A stretch of 64,000 bases of DNA from Burkholderiales bacterium. GTDB lineage: Bacteria > Pseudomonadota > Gammaproteobacteria > Burkholderiales > Burkholderiaceae_C. Positions 44,257 to 63,305 of this stretch are shown piece by piece. The notes under the pieces were generated by a model. The model was not told the DNA's origin and ran no database searches. It worked only from the letters and a program-made list of their open reading frames with translations. Numbering within the stretch: position 1 is the stretch's first letter; each line of letters opens with the position of its first letter. The stretch lies in contig JAECRL010000007.1 in assembly GCA_016000265.1 (NCBI GenBank), positions 1 through 64,000 on the forward strand, given 5' to 3'. Both the position numbers and the translations under genes were made by a program.

Positions 44257-44568
44257 TCACTGCAGCTTGATTTCGACGTCCACGCCAGCCGGCAGGTCGA
44301 GCTTCATCAGGGCGTCAACCGTCTTGTCGGTCGGGTCCACGATGTCCATCAGGCGCTGGTGGGTGCGGATTTCGAACTGGTCGCGGCTGGTCTTGTTGAC
44401 GTGGGGCGAACGCAGGATGTCGAAGCGTTGCAGGCGGGTCGGCAGGGGCACGGGGCCCTTGACGATGGCGCCGGTGCGCTTGGCGGTTTCCACGATTTCG
44501 GCCGACGACTGATCGATCAGCTTGTAGTCAAACGCCTTCAGGCGAATGCGGATCTTTTGCTGTGCCAT
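44257..44568 (-). CDS. rpsJ: 30S ribosomal protein S10 / NusE
   Basis: S10 is part of the 30S head and, as NusE, joins NusB in antitermination at boxA. The 103 residues begin [30 protein letters not shown] and contain [22 protein letters not shown] (patterns). It follows tuf in the str operon rather than leading the S10 operon. Confidence 0.98.
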   Translation of the reverse strand: MAQQKIRIRLKAFDYKLIDQSSAEIVETAKRTGAIVKGPVPLPTRLQRFDILRSPHVNKTSRDQFEIRTHQRLMDIVDPTDKTVDALMKLDLPAGVDVEIKLQ

Positions 44569-44642
44569 GACACACTTCCTTCAATTAAAGAGCGATGGAT
44601 GACGCCCGGGCCAGCCGAAGCCGGCCGGGCACGTGTCATGAA

Positions 44643-45833
<1,191 letters not shown>

Positions 45834-45999
45834 TTGTTTCTCCAACAAAGAACAGTCGCCCGTGTGGGTTTAAGGTCTCCAGCATTGGCTGCCACGGGCA
45901 GCAAGCCAGCCACGCCGACGCGAAGTCGAGGTGGCGCCGAAGACCGGCTTGAAATTGTTGCAGGCGCGGATGTGTCCACCCGCGCCCACCGGTCACGCC

Positions 46000-48102
46000 T
46001 TACTTGGCGCGAGCGGTGATGATGGCATCGGCCACGTTCTTCGGGGCTTCCGAGTAGTGCTTGAACTCCATGGAGTACGTGGCACGACCCTGGGTGGCCG
46101 AACGCAGGCTGGTCGAGTAGCCGAACATCTCGGAGAGGGGAACCTCTGCCTTGATGATCTTGCCGCCGCCGACCATGTCGTCCATGCCTTGCACCATGCC
46201 GCGACGCGAGGACAGGTCGCCCATCACGGTGCCGGCGTAGTCTTCAGGCGTTTCGACTTCCACGGCCATCATGGGCTCGAGGATCACGGGCGACGCCTTG
46301 CGGCAGCCGTCCTTGAAACCCATCGATGCAGCCATCTTGAACGCGTTTTCGTTCGAGTCCACATCGTGGTACGAACCGAAGGTCAGGGTGACCTTGACGT
46401 CGACCACGGGGTAGCCGGCCAGCACGCCGTTGGTCAGGGTGTCGATGACGCCCTTTTCGACCGCGGGGATGTACTCGCGAGGCACCACGCCGCCCTTGAT
46501 GGCGTCGACGAACTCGAAGCCCTTGCCGGGTTCTTGCGGCTCGACGGTCAGCACGACGTGACCGTACTGGCCCTTACCACCGGACTGGCGAACGAACTTG
46601 CCTTCGACGTCGGTGACCTTCTTGCGGATGGTCTCGCGGTAGGCAACCTGGGGCTTGCCCACGTTGGCTTCCACGCCGAATTCGCGCTTCATGCGGTCGA
46701 CGATGATTTCCAGGTGGAGCTCACCCATGCCGGCGATGATGGTCTGACCCGATTCTTCGTCCGTCTTGACGCGGAACGAAGGGTCTTCAGCAGCCAGGCG
46801 TTGCAGGGCGATGCCCATCTTTTCCTGGTCGGCCTTGGTCTTGGGCTCCACGGCCTGTGCGATCACGGGCTCGGGGAAGACCATCTTTTCCAGGGTGATG
46901 ATGGCGTCGGCGTCGCACAGGGTTTCGCCGGTGGTGACGTCCTTCAGGCCCACGCAGGCGGCGATGTCGCCGGCCAGGATTTCCTTGATTTCTTCACGCT
47001 CGTTGGCGTGCATCTGCAGGATCCGGCCGATGCGCTCTTTCTTGCCCTTGATGGGGTTGTAGACGGAGTCACCGGAGTTCAGCACGCCCGAATACACGCG
47101 CACGAAGGTCAGCTGACCGACATACGGGTCGGTCATCAGCTTGAAGGCCAGGGCGGCGAACTTTTCGCTGTCGTCGGCCTTGCGGGTCGTCGGCTGGTCG
47201 TCTTCGTCCATGCCGCCCACCGGGGGGATGTCCACGGGCGAAGGCAGGTAATCGATGACGGCGTCGAGCATGCGCTGCACGCCCTTGTTCTTGAAGGCGG
47301 TGCCGCACAGCATCGGCTGGATTTCGCAAGCGATGGTGCGGTTGCGCAGGGCCAGCTTGATTTCTTCTTCGGAGAGGTCGCCCTCTTCGAGGTACTTGTT
47401 CATCAGCTCTTCGTTGGCTTCGGCGGCGGCCTCGACCATGCCTTCGCGCCACTTGGTGGCGTCGGCTTGCAGCTCGGCGGGGATGTCGCGGTAGTCGAAC
47501 TTCATGCCCTGCGAAGCCTCATCCCAGTAGATGGCCTTCATCTTGAGCAGGTCGACCACGCCCTGGAAGTTGTCTTCGGCGCCGATGGGGATCACCACGG
47601 GCACGGGGTTGGCCTTCAGGCGCAGCTTGAGCTGGTCGTAGACCTTGAAGAAGTTGGCGCCGGTGCGGTCCATCTTGTTCACGAAGGCCAGGCGGGGCAC
47701 CTTGTACTTGTTCGCCTGACGCCACACGGTTTCAGACTGAGGCTGCACGCCACCCACGGCGCAATACACCATGCAGGCGCCGTCCAGGACGCGCATGGAA
47801 CGCTCCACCTCGATGGTGAAGTCCACGTGTCCAGGGGTGTCGATGATGTTGAAGCGGTGCTCGGGGTAGGACATGTCCATGCCCTTCCAGAAGCAGGTCG
47901 TGGCAGCCGACGTGATCGTGATGCCGCGCTCTTGTTCCTGCTCCATCCAGTCCATGGTGGCAGCGCCTTCGTGCACTTCACCGATCTTGTGGTTCACACC
48001 GGTGTAGAACAGGATGCGCTCGGTCGTGGTGGTCTTGCCAGCGTCGATGTGAGCCGAGATACCAATGTTGCGGTAACGCTCAATCGGGGTCTTGCGGGAC
48101 AT
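46000..48102 (-). CDS. fusA: Elongation factor G
   Basis: EF-G drives translocation and, with RRF, recycling. The 700 residues show GTPase motifs [15 protein letters not shown] (G1) and [16 protein letters not shown] with NKMDR (G4), and the C-terminal domain IV. It follows rpsG in the str operon order rpsL-rpsG-fusA-tuf. Confidence 0.99.
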   Translation of the reverse strand: MSRKTPIERYRNIGISAHIDAGKTTTTERILFYTGVNHKIGEVHEGAATMDWMEQEQERGITITSAATTCFWKGMDMSYPEHRFNIIDTPGHVDFTIEVERSMRVLDGACMVYCAVGGVQPQSETVWRQANKYKVPRLAFVNKMDRTGANFFKVYDQLKLRLKANPVPVVIPIGAEDNFQGVVDLLKMKAIYWDEASQGMKFDYRDIPAELQADATKWREGMVEAAAEANEELMNKYLEEGDLSEEEIKLALRNRTIACEIQPMLCGTAFKNKGVQRMLDAVIDYLPSPVDIPPVGGMDEDDQPTTRKADDSEKFAALAFKLMTDPYVGQLTFVRVYSGVLNSGDSVYNPIKGKKERIGRILQMHANEREEIKEILAGDIAACVGLKDVTTGETLCDADAIITLEKMVFPEPVIAQAVEPKTKADQEKMGIALQRLAAEDPSFRVKTDEESGQTIIAGMGELHLEIIVDRMKREFGVEANVGKPQVAYRETIRKKVTDVEGKFVRQSGGKGQYGHVVLTVEPQEPGKGFEFVDAIKGGVVPREYIPAVEKGVIDTLTNGVLAGYPVVDVKVTLTFGSYHDVDSNENAFKMAASMGFKDGCRKASPVILEPMMAVEVETPEDYAGTVMGDLSSRRGMVQGMDDMVGGGKIIKAEVPLSEMFGYSTSLRSATQGRATYSMEFKHYSEAPKNVADAIITARAK

Positions 48103-48189
48103 GGTGTCACTCCAGATTTGACAAAGCGCCGGGCGTGCAAAGCACGGCCCGGACGCTTGGGTGATGGCCCGAGGGCCATCGGGTGGTGA

Positions 48190-48660
48190 TTAGAAACGGA
48201 AGTGCGAGAAGGCCTTGTTGGCTTCGGCCATGCGGTGCACTTCGTCGCGCTTCTTCATGGCGCCGCCGCGACCTTCAGAGGCCTCGAGCAGTTCGTTGGC
48301 CAGACGCTGGGCCATCGACTTCTCGGAGCGCTTGCGCGACGATTCCTTCAGCCAGCGCATGGCCAGGGCCATGCGGCGAGCGGGGCGAACTTCAACGGGA
48401 ACCTGGTAGTTCGCACCACCCACGCGGCGGGATTTGACTTCCACCACGGGCTTGATGTTGTTCAAAGCGATGTTGAAGATTTCCAGCGGATCCTTGCCGG
48501 CCTTCTTTTCGACTTGCTCGAGGGCACCGTAGATGATGCGCTCGGCCACAGCCTTCTTGCCGGATTCCATGATCACGTTCATGAACTTGGAAAGGTCGAC
48601 CGATCCGAACTTGGGATCGGGCAGGATTTCACGCTTGGGTACTTCACGACGACGAGGCAT
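48190..48660 (-). CDS. rpsG: 30S ribosomal protein S7
   Basis: S7 initiates assembly of the 30S head and binds the E-site region. The 156 residues start [17 protein letters not shown] and contain [37 protein letters not shown] in pattern and the basic C-terminus. The ATG at 48660 is chosen over an upstream extension. In Escherichia coli S7 regulates its operon through the rpsL-rpsG spacer, here 212 bases. Confidence 0.98.
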   Translation of the reverse strand: MPRRREVPKREILPDPKFGSVDLSKFMNVIMESGKKAVAERIIYGALEQVEKKAGKDPLEIFNIALNNIKPVVEVKSRRVGGANYQVPVEVRPARRMALAMRWLKESSRKRSEKSMAQRLANELLEASEGRGGAMKKRDEVHRMAEANKAFSHFRF

Positions 48661-48872
48661 TTCGTTTCCTTTCAATGCTTCAGTTGACGCGGGCTGGATC
48701 GGAGATCACATCGCCTGCATCCGGGGTGCTATCAACACACCCCACTTACTCGGACCACATCCGGACCACCCGGACAGGACCGCCACCTCGGCCTTCTCTT
48801 CTCCAGCGTGTCACGACGGGGTGACAGGCCGATGAAGGCGACCGACTGTTCTTTCTCGAATCAGAGGGCCGA

Positions 48873-49250
48873 TCAGGCCTTCTTCGGGCGCTTGGCGCCG
48901 TACTTCGAACGCGATTGCTTGCGGTCCTTGACGCCTTGCAGGTCAAGGGAGCCGCGCACGATGTGGTAGCGCACACCGGGCAAGTCCTTCACACGACCGC
49001 CGCGCACGAGCACGACGCTGTGTTCTTGCAGGTTGTGGCCTTCACCGCCGATGTACGAGATGACCTCGAAACCGTTGGTCAGGCGCACCTTGGCGACCTT
49101 GCGAAGCGCCGAGTTCGGCTTCTTGGGGGTCGTGGTGTAGACGCGGGTGCAGACACCGCGGCGCTGCGGGCAGTTCTGCATCGCAGGCGATTTGGACTTC
49201 GTGACCTCGACCTGACGGCCGTGGCGCACGAGCTGGTTGATGGTTGGCAT
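48873..49250 (-). CDS. rpsL: 30S ribosomal protein S12
   Basis: S12 is the decoding-centre protein and the streptomycin-resistance locus. The 125 residues include the loop [22 protein letters not shown], with the Lys-43-type residue, and [28 protein letters not shown] (patterns). It is wild type at these positions by eye. The ATG at 49250 begins [12 protein letters not shown]. It heads the str operon. Confidence 0.99.
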   Translation of the reverse strand: MPTINQLVRHGRQVEVTKSKSPAMQNCPQRRGVCTRVYTTTPKKPNSALRKVAKVRLTNGFEVISYIGGEGHNLQEHSVVLVRGGRVKDLPGVRYHIVRGSLDLQGVKDRKQSRSKYGAKRPKKA

Positions 49251-49590
49251 GGATGAATTCCAGTTGGTTCCCGTTGATTTCACCGGCGACTTCAGCAACG
49301 GCGCGTTTGAACGAACGCCCCGACTCAAGCCACCAGCACCAATCGGCCCTCGCACAGGCGACACCCGCCCATCACTCAGGAGGCCAACACCACCCGAGCG
49401 CACGCAGGAAAACCCGACGAAAGCCGAAAAGCCTTCCATTGTATGCTCTGCCGGAGTCGATTGCAACACTCGCTGTCCCGCCCGCTCACTCCGGGTGATG
49501 CGCCTTGAGCGAGGCACCGATACAGTCATCGACATTCATTAAACAGGGGCAGAGGCTTTTGCCCACTCGCCCGGCTCAAGGAGAGAGAAC
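49251..49590. other. Divergent intergenic region between rpsL and the PEP-CTERM gene
   Basis: This 340-base stretch holds the str promoter at 49438-49466 and about 180 bases of rpsL 5' leader on the minus strand. On the plus strand there is an AAGGAGAGAG ribosome site before the GTG start at 49591. No gene was seen inside. Confidence 0.65.
49438..49466 (-). promoter_or_regulatory. str operon promoter (sigma-70 type)
   Basis: On the minus strand -35 TTGCAA (49461-49466) and -10 TACAAT (49438-49443) are separated by exactly 17 bases. Transcription would start near 49431, about 180 bases upstream of the rpsL ATG. Confidence 0.8.
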
Positions 49591-50217
49591 GTGTCCATCG
49601 TCAAGCATGTCATCGGCGCGATGCTGATCGCCGCCCTGCCCCTGGCCGCGCAGGCCACCGCGCCCGCCCCGACCTTCGACTTCTACCTCGACGGCGGCTC
49701 CGGGCTGACCGACGGCGTCAGCACGGCCCCCAACTTCACGTCCGGCGCACTCAGCGTGACGGTTCGGGCGCTCAAGTCCAGCGGCGCCGCTGCGCAGGTG
49801 GCGGATCGCTGGGACGGCCTGGGTGTCTCGAGCGGTGGCCTGTTCGAAGCCAGCGAAATCACCGACGGCGAAGCGCTGACGCTGACCTTCAACAAGGTGG
49901 TCACCCTCAGCGGACTGCAGTTTTCTCAGTGGGAAAACGGCCTGTTCGGCCCACTCGACAAGGCCACCCTGAGCTGGGGCAGCAACAGCCTGATCCTGGG
50001 CACCAACAACGACGGCGGACTGCTGGTCAACACCTTCGCACTGAGCGGCGTCTCGGGCACGACCTTCACCATCCGCAACACCGGCGGGCTGCTGTCGTCC
50101 TTCCGCCTGGCCGGCATTTCTGCCACCGCGGCTGTGCCCGAACCCGGCACCTACGCCCTGATGGGCCTGGGCCTGATCGGCGTGGGCCTGCTGGTGCGTC
50201 GCCGCCAAGCCGCCTGA
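49591..50217 (+). CDS. PEP-CTERM sorting-domain protein
   Basis: This 208-residue exported protein has a signal peptide (about residues 1-23, ending AAQA) and a beta-rich ectodomain. The C-terminal tripartite PEP-CTERM signal VPEPGTYALMGLGLIGVGLLVRRR has the PEP motif, a transmembrane helix and a basic tail, and would be processed by an exosortase. Such proteins are usually linked to extracellular matrix formation. The mature domain matches no recognised family. The start is GTG with a GGAGAGAG site. A terminator follows. Confidence 0.9.
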   Translation: MSIVKHVIGAMLIAALPLAAQATAPAPTFDFYLDGGSGLTDGVSTAPNFTSGALSVTVRALKSSGAAAQVADRWDGLGVSSGGLFEASEITDGEALTLTFNKVVTLSGLQFSQWENGLFGPLDKATLSWGSNSLILGTNNDGGLLVNTFALSGVSGTTFTIRNTGGLLSSFRLAGISATAAVPEPGTYALMGLGLIGVGLLVRRRQAA

Positions 50218-50260
50218 TGCAGCTCGCAGGGCTCCCAGGAGCTCGAGCGAATGAAGCAAA

Positions 50261-50284
50261 AAGGGTCCCTCGGGACCCTTTTTT
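50261..50284. terminator. Bidirectional terminator after the PEP-CTERM gene
   Basis: The stem AAGGGTCCC / GGGACCCTT with a short loop and flanking A and T runs can stop both the PEP-CTERM transcript and the opposite small membrane protein transcript that ends at 50307. Confidence 0.85.
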
Positions 50285-50306
50285 GTGCCTGCGAAGCTGT
50301 TGAAGC

Positions 50307-50558
50307 TCAGTGCGCGTTCAGCTTGCGCGCCAGGCTCGCCGCGGCCATCAGACCCAGGCGGGTGGTGGCGGCCACGCAGACGACCACCGCAGAGACCTGC
50401 AACCATTCCGGCGCACCGACCTGGGACAGGAAGCCGCCCACCTCGCTGACAGCCAGGGGCAGGCCGATGAGGAAACCGGCGATGACGCCCAGTTTTTCCA
50501 GGCGCAGCTGCTGGGCTTCACCAACAGGGCGCGATGCACGAACGAAGGTTTGAGCCAT
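50307..50558 (-). CDS. Small two-helix membrane protein
   Basis: This 83-residue protein has two hydrophobic segments (about residues 24-41 and 54-71) and a basic C-terminal tail (RKLNAH). No family is recognised. The reading frame has codon use like its neighbours, and a terminator lies at its end. The start is the ATG at 50558, preceded by an AAAGGAG site. It lies between two plus-strand genes in the rpoC-rpsL gap. Confidence 0.62.
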   Translation of the reverse strand: MAQTFVRASRPVGEAQQLRLEKLGVIAGFLIGLPLAVSEVGGFLSQVGAPEWLQVSAVVVCVAATTRLGLMAAASLARKLNAH

Positions 50559-50716
50559 GGTGCACTCCTTTGACGAAAGTGGTTAACTGAGTCGCATCAT
50601 AAGGGAAAACGAGCATCAGCAAGGGAAAACCCTTGTAACAGAGTGAAATCGGCGCACGCCCCTTGAAGCCCCGCTCGCGTCGGCCCGCCGAAGGCCCGCG
50701 ACTACAATCCCGCACC

Positions 50717-51547
50717 ATGCCGTCTCAGCAGTCTCCACGCCCTTCACCCGCCCCGGCTGACCGGAACCCCTGGCTGCCCCAAGCCGCGGTGGGGCTGGCA
50801 GCCATCGTCGGTGGCGTCGCCCTGATGGGGCTACCCCTGGACCGCAGCTGGGGCCTCGCGGTCAACGAGGGACTGGGAGAGTGGCCCGCGTTCTGGTCCT
50901 TCCTGACGTGGTCTGGATTGGGGGTGTGCGGTTTCCTGCTCCTGACGGCGTGCTCGGCGACCGAGCCCCGGCGCGTGGCCGGCATGTTGGTCGCCCTGGT
51001 GGTGGGTGGCCTGCTGGTGCACACGCTCAAACGCAGCCTCCAGGTGGAGCGCCCGCTGGCGGTGTTCGGTGCCGACCACCCGGTTTTTCAGGTCATCGGC
51101 GAGGCGCTGCACAAGGGGTCGATGCCCTCGGGGCATTCGGCAACGGTGTGGGCGGTGGCGGGCCTGCTGGCCTTGAGGGAGGGCGCCGCCTCCTGGTGGC
51201 GCCACGCCTGGTGGGCCTTGGCCTCGCTGCAAGCCTTGTCCCGCATCGTCGTGGGCGCGCACTGGCCCAGCGACGTGTTGGTCGGCTCGGGCATCGGCCT
51301 GCTGCTGTCCGTGGGCGTCTGGCACCTGGGCGTCACGGCCCGGCTGGGGCGCTGGCTGGGTGGGCCCGTGGTGCGCCTGTGCGTGGCCGGCCTGCTGCCC
51401 CCGCTGGCGGTGGCGCTGTGCTGGGCGGACCTGGGGTGGGCCCTGCCGCCTGGGGTGCAGCTTGGCGTGATGGCGCTGGGCGTGTGGGGCGGCTGGCGCT
51501 GGTGGCGCCAGGCCGTGGCGAATCAAAGCGGGCAAGGCGCCACATGA
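50717..51547 (+). CDS. PAP2 superfamily phosphatase
   Basis: This 276-residue membrane protein has five or six helices and the three PAP2 motifs: KRSLQVERP, PSGHS (as GSMPSGHSATVWA) and SRIVVGAHWPSDV. These are lipid phosphatases such as undecaprenyl-diphosphate or phosphatidate phosphatases, acting at the periplasmic face. The stop overlaps the glycosyltransferase start as ATGA, so they are coupled. The ATG at 50717 is chosen over an upstream extension. Confidence 0.9.
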   Translation: MPSQQSPRPSPAPADRNPWLPQAAVGLAAIVGGVALMGLPLDRSWGLAVNEGLGEWPAFWSFLTWSGLGVCGFLLLTACSATEPRRVAGMLVALVVGGLLVHTLKRSLQVERPLAVFGADHPVFQVIGEALHKGSMPSGHSATVWAVAGLLALREGAASWWRHAWWALASLQALSRIVVGAHWPSDVLVGSGIGLLLSVGVWHLGVTARLGRWLGGPVVRLCVAGLLPPLAVALCWADLGWALPPGVQLGVMALGVWGGWRWWRQAVANQSGQGAT

Positions 51548-53106
51548 AATTGAATTCCGACTCCCCCTCGCGCGGGGTTTTGCCGCAACTGCCAACCCTC
51601 GCTTGGGTGGCTTTGCTGATGGCGCTGTGGCTGCTGGGCCTGGGCTCGGCGCCGCTCATCGACGTCGACGAAGGCGCGTTCTCCGAGGCCTCGCGGGAGA
51701 TGCTGGCCAGTGGCGACTGGGGCCACACGACGCTCAACGGGGCCGACCGTTTCGACAAACCCATCCTGATCTACTGGTTCCAGTCGGCCAGCCTGGCGCT
51801 GTTCGGCGTCAACGAGTGGGCCGCGCGGCTGCCGTCGGCCATCGCCGCGCTGATGTGGTGCCTGGCGGCGGTGCGCTTCGCGCAGGGTTGGATGGGCAAC
51901 CAGGTCTCGCGCAGCGCGGCGGCCGTGGTGGCCACGTCCCTGGGGGTGTTGATGATCGGGCGGGCGGCCACCGCCGACGCCTTGCTCAACGCCTTGATGT
52001 GCTGGGCCTGCCTGGACCTGTGGCGACACCTGGACAGCGGTGAGAAGGCGCCGCTGCGGCGCGCCTTTTTCTGGATGGGGCTGGGCCTGTTGACGAAGGG
52101 GCCGGTGGCGTGCCTGGTGCCGGGGGCATCCGTGGTGCTGTACCTGTTGCTGTCCGGCCAAATCGGCCGGTTGCGCACGGTGTTGGGGGACGGCTGGGCC
52201 TGGGCGATCGTGCTGGCCACCGCCGTGCCTTGGTACGCCTACGCGCTTCATCGGCACGGCATGGCGTTCATCGACGGGTTCATCCTGCAGCACAACGTCA
52301 ACCGCTTCCTCCATGCCAAGGAGGGCCATGGGGGGGCCGCTTATTACACGCTGGTCGTGGCGCCGTTGCTGATGCTGCCCTGGACGCCCTTGCTGGTCCG
52401 CGTGGTCGCTCGCCTGGGCCGCCTCTGGCGCGAGCCCATGACCCGATTCCTGCTGTGCTGGTCGGGTTTCGCTTTGCTGTTTTTCTCGCTCTCGAACACC
52501 AAGCTGCCGCACTACCTGCTGTACGGTGTCACGCCGCTGATGATCCTCGTGGCTCAGGCCTTGGCGGAGACCCGCTCCAAGGCGATGGGGATGGCGCTGG
52601 CGCTGTCGCAGCTGCTGCTGTTCGGGGTCCTGTCCTGGAGCCAGCAGGTGGCGAGCTGGCTGGCGGCTCAAACCCGCGACCCGCTCTATCAAACGCTGCT
52701 GTCCAGCGCGGCGCCGGGGCCGGCCTGGTGGCAGCTCGGTGGCGTGGGCGCGCTGTGGCTGGCCGTTTGGCTGTGGCCCAGGCGGCCCCTGGCCGAACGG
52801 GCGGTGATGGGGGCCTTGCTGGGTGCGTTCTGGACCGTGATGGTGGTGCTGCCCTGGTGGGCGAAGACCCTGCAGTCGCCCGTTGGAGAGCTCGCGGCGA
52901 TCGCCCGTGAGCAAGGTGGACCGGTGACCCAATGGCACACGCGTCAGCCGAGTTTCGGCTTCTACCTCGGGGCACCGACGCCGCCCGGCGAGCCCCCGGC
53001 GGGCGGGCTGGCTCTCATCCGCCGGGACCGGTTGCCAGCGGATGCCGACGTCGCGGTGGTGGCGGAGCGCCGCGGCTTCCTGCTGGTGCAGCGGAGCGCA
53101 CCATGA
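51544..53106 (+). CDS. GT39/ArnT-like glycosyltransferase
   Basis: This 520-residue multi-helix protein is an ArnT/PMT-like, polyprenyl-phosphate-sugar-using glycosyltransferase. The first periplasmic loop has DVDEGAFSEASREML, with the catalytic Asp-Glu pair, and GADRFDKPILIYW. A motif SNTKLPHYLLYG and several amphipathic helices follow. It may add a sugar to lipid A or another surface acceptor, with PAP2 as partner. The donor and acceptor are unknown. It overlaps the PAP2 stop and the next start (ATGA both times). Confidence 0.87.
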   Translation: MKLNSDSPSRGVLPQLPTLAWVALLMALWLLGLGSAPLIDVDEGAFSEASREMLASGDWGHTTLNGADRFDKPILIYWFQSASLALFGVNEWAARLPSAIAALMWCLAAVRFAQGWMGNQVSRSAAAVVATSLGVLMIGRAATADALLNALMCWACLDLWRHLDSGEKAPLRRAFFWMGLGLLTKGPVACLVPGASVVLYLLLSGQIGRLRTVLGDGWAWAIVLATAVPWYAYALHRHGMAFIDGFILQHNVNRFLHAKEGHGGAAYYTLVVAPLLMLPWTPLLVRVVARLGRLWREPMTRFLLCWSGFALLFFSLSNTKLPHYLLYGVTPLMILVAQALAETRSKAMGMALALSQLLLFGVLSWSQQVASWLAAQTRDPLYQTLLSSAAPGPAWWQLGGVGALWLAVWLWPRRPLAERAVMGALLGAFWTVMVVLPWWAKTLQSPVGELAAIAREQGGPVTQWHTRQPSFGFYLGAPTPPGEPPAGGLALIRRDRLPADADVAVVAERRGFLLVQRSAP

Positions 53107-53426
53107 GCGAGGGCAGCCAGATCACGGTGCCGCCATCCTTCGTGGCGGTGCACAGCGACGCGCGGGGCCGACTGACCTCGCCGGCGATGGAGGTGGCGTC
53201 GCGGTATGAACTGTGTGAAGACCTCGCGCAGCACCTGACCGAACACTGCCGAGGCGTTCACGTCGAGGTCGGCGCGGACACCGAAGAGGTGCTGGCGCGC
53301 TGCCTGCGCGGCCTGATGCAGGCCGATGCCGGCGTGAGCGGCGACGAGGCCACGTGGGTCGTGACCCGCCTGGCGGAGCTGTTGAACTGGCCGCACCCAG
53401 GGCTGACGCCCGCAAGTGGCGGCTGA
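53103..53426 (+). CDS. Small conserved protein of Burkholderiales
   Basis: This 107-residue soluble protein has no signal or membrane segment. The stretch RYELCEDLAQHL and the closing EATWVVTRLAELLNWP are recalled from Burkholderiales relatives. Homologues are sometimes labelled as an ATPase with chaperone activity, but no Walker A motif is present, so that label is not supported. The start overlaps the glycosyltransferase stop by four bases, so it probably acts with that membrane enzyme pair. Function is unknown. Confidence 0.75.
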   Translation: MSEGSQITVPPSFVAVHSDARGRLTSPAMEVASRYELCEDLAQHLTEHCRGVHVEVGADTEEVLARCLRGLMQADAGVSGDEATWVVTRLAELLNWPHPGLTPASGG

Positions 53427-53445
53427 GGATCAGCTTGACCCCATG

Positions 53446-53472
53446 AAAAAAGGGCCCCGAGGGGCCCTTTCG
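53446..53472. terminator. rpoC: Terminator after rpoC, bidirectional
   Basis: AAGGGCCCC / GGGGCCCTT forms a perfect hairpin with A and T runs. On the minus strand it ends the rpoBC transcript 55-75 bases beyond the rpoC stop; on the plus strand it also ends the PAP2-GT39-small protein run. Confidence 0.87.
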
Positions 53473-53523
53473 CGTTGTCGCTGAGGTGTTGGAGGGCCAG
53501 CCCGAAGGCTGGCCTCGACCACG

Positions 53524-57768
<4,245 letters not shown>

Positions 57769-57787
57769 GGGGCTCTCCTATTCCTAA

Positions 57788-61915
<4,128 letters not shown>

Positions 61916-62340
61916 AAACTCTCCGTTTCGGGCACCCGACGGGGTGATCCGCTTCGAATTTCGCCCACACCCTGGCCGAGGGAATGGGCGGTTGTTCGGC
62001 GACTGGCCATTCGGGCATTGCACCCGAGGCTTGGTGGTTGGCCACTACCAACCGCTGGCAGACAACCCGGGCGCGGTTGTGGATACGCACCCAGGCTCGA
62101 CCAAACCGGTTCTCCGCAGTCGGTTCAGAGAACACTCGAACCGGCCATCTTACCACCAAAAGAGCAAGAGTTCGCGCCCGGATTGAAATCAGGGGCGCAG
62201 ACCTGCTCCGGCAGGCTCCCCACCGCCGGAATCCCAACGCAGAAACCCCGCGCGAAGAGGGCATGAAAAAAGCCGCCAGGGCGTCGGCCCGGGCGGCTGG
62301 GTGGTCAAGCCGAGCACGAAGCGCGGCTGACACGGCCAAA
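61916..62340. other. rplL-rpoB spacer
   Basis: This 425-base stretch carries no gene. Its right end holds a strong terminator-like hairpin. The remainder shows no clear promoter; an internal rpoB promoter is possible but not identified. Confidence 0.6.
62266..62298 (-). terminator. Hairpin attenuator between rplL and rpoB
   Basis: On the minus strand AGCCGCC / GGCGGCT plus an inner GGGC/GCCC stem around a tetraloop is followed by six T residues. Escherichia coli has a partial terminator at this position to lower rpoBC relative to ribosomal protein expression; a similar role is inferred. Confidence 0.75.
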
Positions 62341-62718
62341 TTACTTGATTTCGGCGGTGGCGCCAGCTTCGACCAGCTTCTTCAGAGCGGCTTCGGCGTC
62401 GGCCTTGGCAATGCCTTCCTTCACGTTCTTCGGGGCGCCGTCGACCAGGTCCTTGGCTTCCTTCAGACCCAGGCCGGTGATTTCGCGCACGGCCTTGATG
62501 ACGCCGACCTTGTTGGCGCCAGCGCCGGTCAGGACGACGTTGAATTCGGTCTTCTCTTCCACAGCGGCGGCAGCGCCACCAGCGCCACCCGCAGCGGGAG
62601 CGGCCATGGCGGCAGCGGACACGCCGAACTTCTCTTCGATGGCCTTGACCAGCTCGTTGAGTTCCATCACGGACATGCTGTCCAGGGCGGTCAGGAATGC
62701 GTCTTTATCGAATGCCAT
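62341..62718 (-). CDS. rplL: 50S ribosomal protein L7/L12
   Basis: L7/L12 forms the stalk that recruits translation GTPases. The 125 residues show the N-terminal dimerisation helix [30 protein letters not shown] in pattern, an Ala/Gly/Pro hinge ([25 protein letters not shown]) and the C-terminal factor-binding domain with [25 protein letters not shown]. It follows rplJ by 50 bases. Confidence 0.99.
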   Translation of the reverse strand: MAFDKDAFLTALDSMSVMELNELVKAIEEKFGVSAAAMAAPAAGGAGGAAAAVEEKTEFNVVLTGAGANKVGVIKAVREITGLGLKEAKDLVDGAPKNVKEGIAKADAEAALKKLVEAGATAEIK

Positions 62719-62768
62719 TTTGGGTTCCTAAAATCGGTAAAAAGTTGAATGCGGTGCGATCTGAGCGA

Positions 62769-63305
62769 TCAGGCAGCCGGAGCTTCTTCGGCAGCGGGGG
62801 CTGCGGGCGCTTCGGCGCCGCCACCCTTTTGCTCTGCCACAGCAGCCAGCACGCGGGCGAAGCCCGACACCGGCGATTGCAGCAGGCCGCAGATCTGAGC
62901 CAGCAGGACTTCCTTGCTGGGGATCGAAGCCAGGGACTTGACGCCATTGGCGTCGAGGGCCTTGCCAGCGTAAGCGCCAGCCTTGATGACCAGCTTGTCG
63001 TTGCCCTTGGCAAAGTCAGCGATCACCTTGGCAGCTGCCACGGCGTCTTCAGAGAAGCCATAGATCAGCGGGCCGCTCATGCTCTCAGCGGCGACTTCAA
63101 ACGGCGTGCCGGCAACAGCGCGACGTGCCAGGGTGTTCTTCAGCACGTGAAGATACACACCTTGTGCACGGGCGGTCTTGCGCAGCGCGTCGAGTTGAGC
63201 CACGGTGAGGCCGCGGTACTCAGCGAGTGCCAGCGTCTGCGACTTGCCCGCTTGGGCAGCCACTTCGGCGATCACTGCTTCTTTCTCGTTGCGATTGAGA
63301 CTCAA
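62769..63305 (-). CDS. rplJ: 50S ribosomal protein L10
   Basis: L10 anchors the L7/L12 stalk and represses the operon by binding its leader RNA. The 178 residues contain the N-terminal RNA-binding domain ([33 protein letters not shown] pattern) and the C-terminal helix for L7/L12 dimers. The upstream leader is seen in the rplA-rplJ spacer. Confidence 0.98.
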   Translation of the reverse strand: MSLNRNEKEAVIAEVAAQAGKSQTLALAEYRGLTVAQLDALRKTARAQGVYLHVLKNTLARRAVAGTPFEVAAESMSGPLIYGFSEDAVAAAKVIADFAKGNDKLVIKAGAYAGKALDANGVKSLASIPSKEVLLAQICGLLQSPVSGFARVLAAVAEQKGGGAEAPAAPAAEEAPAA

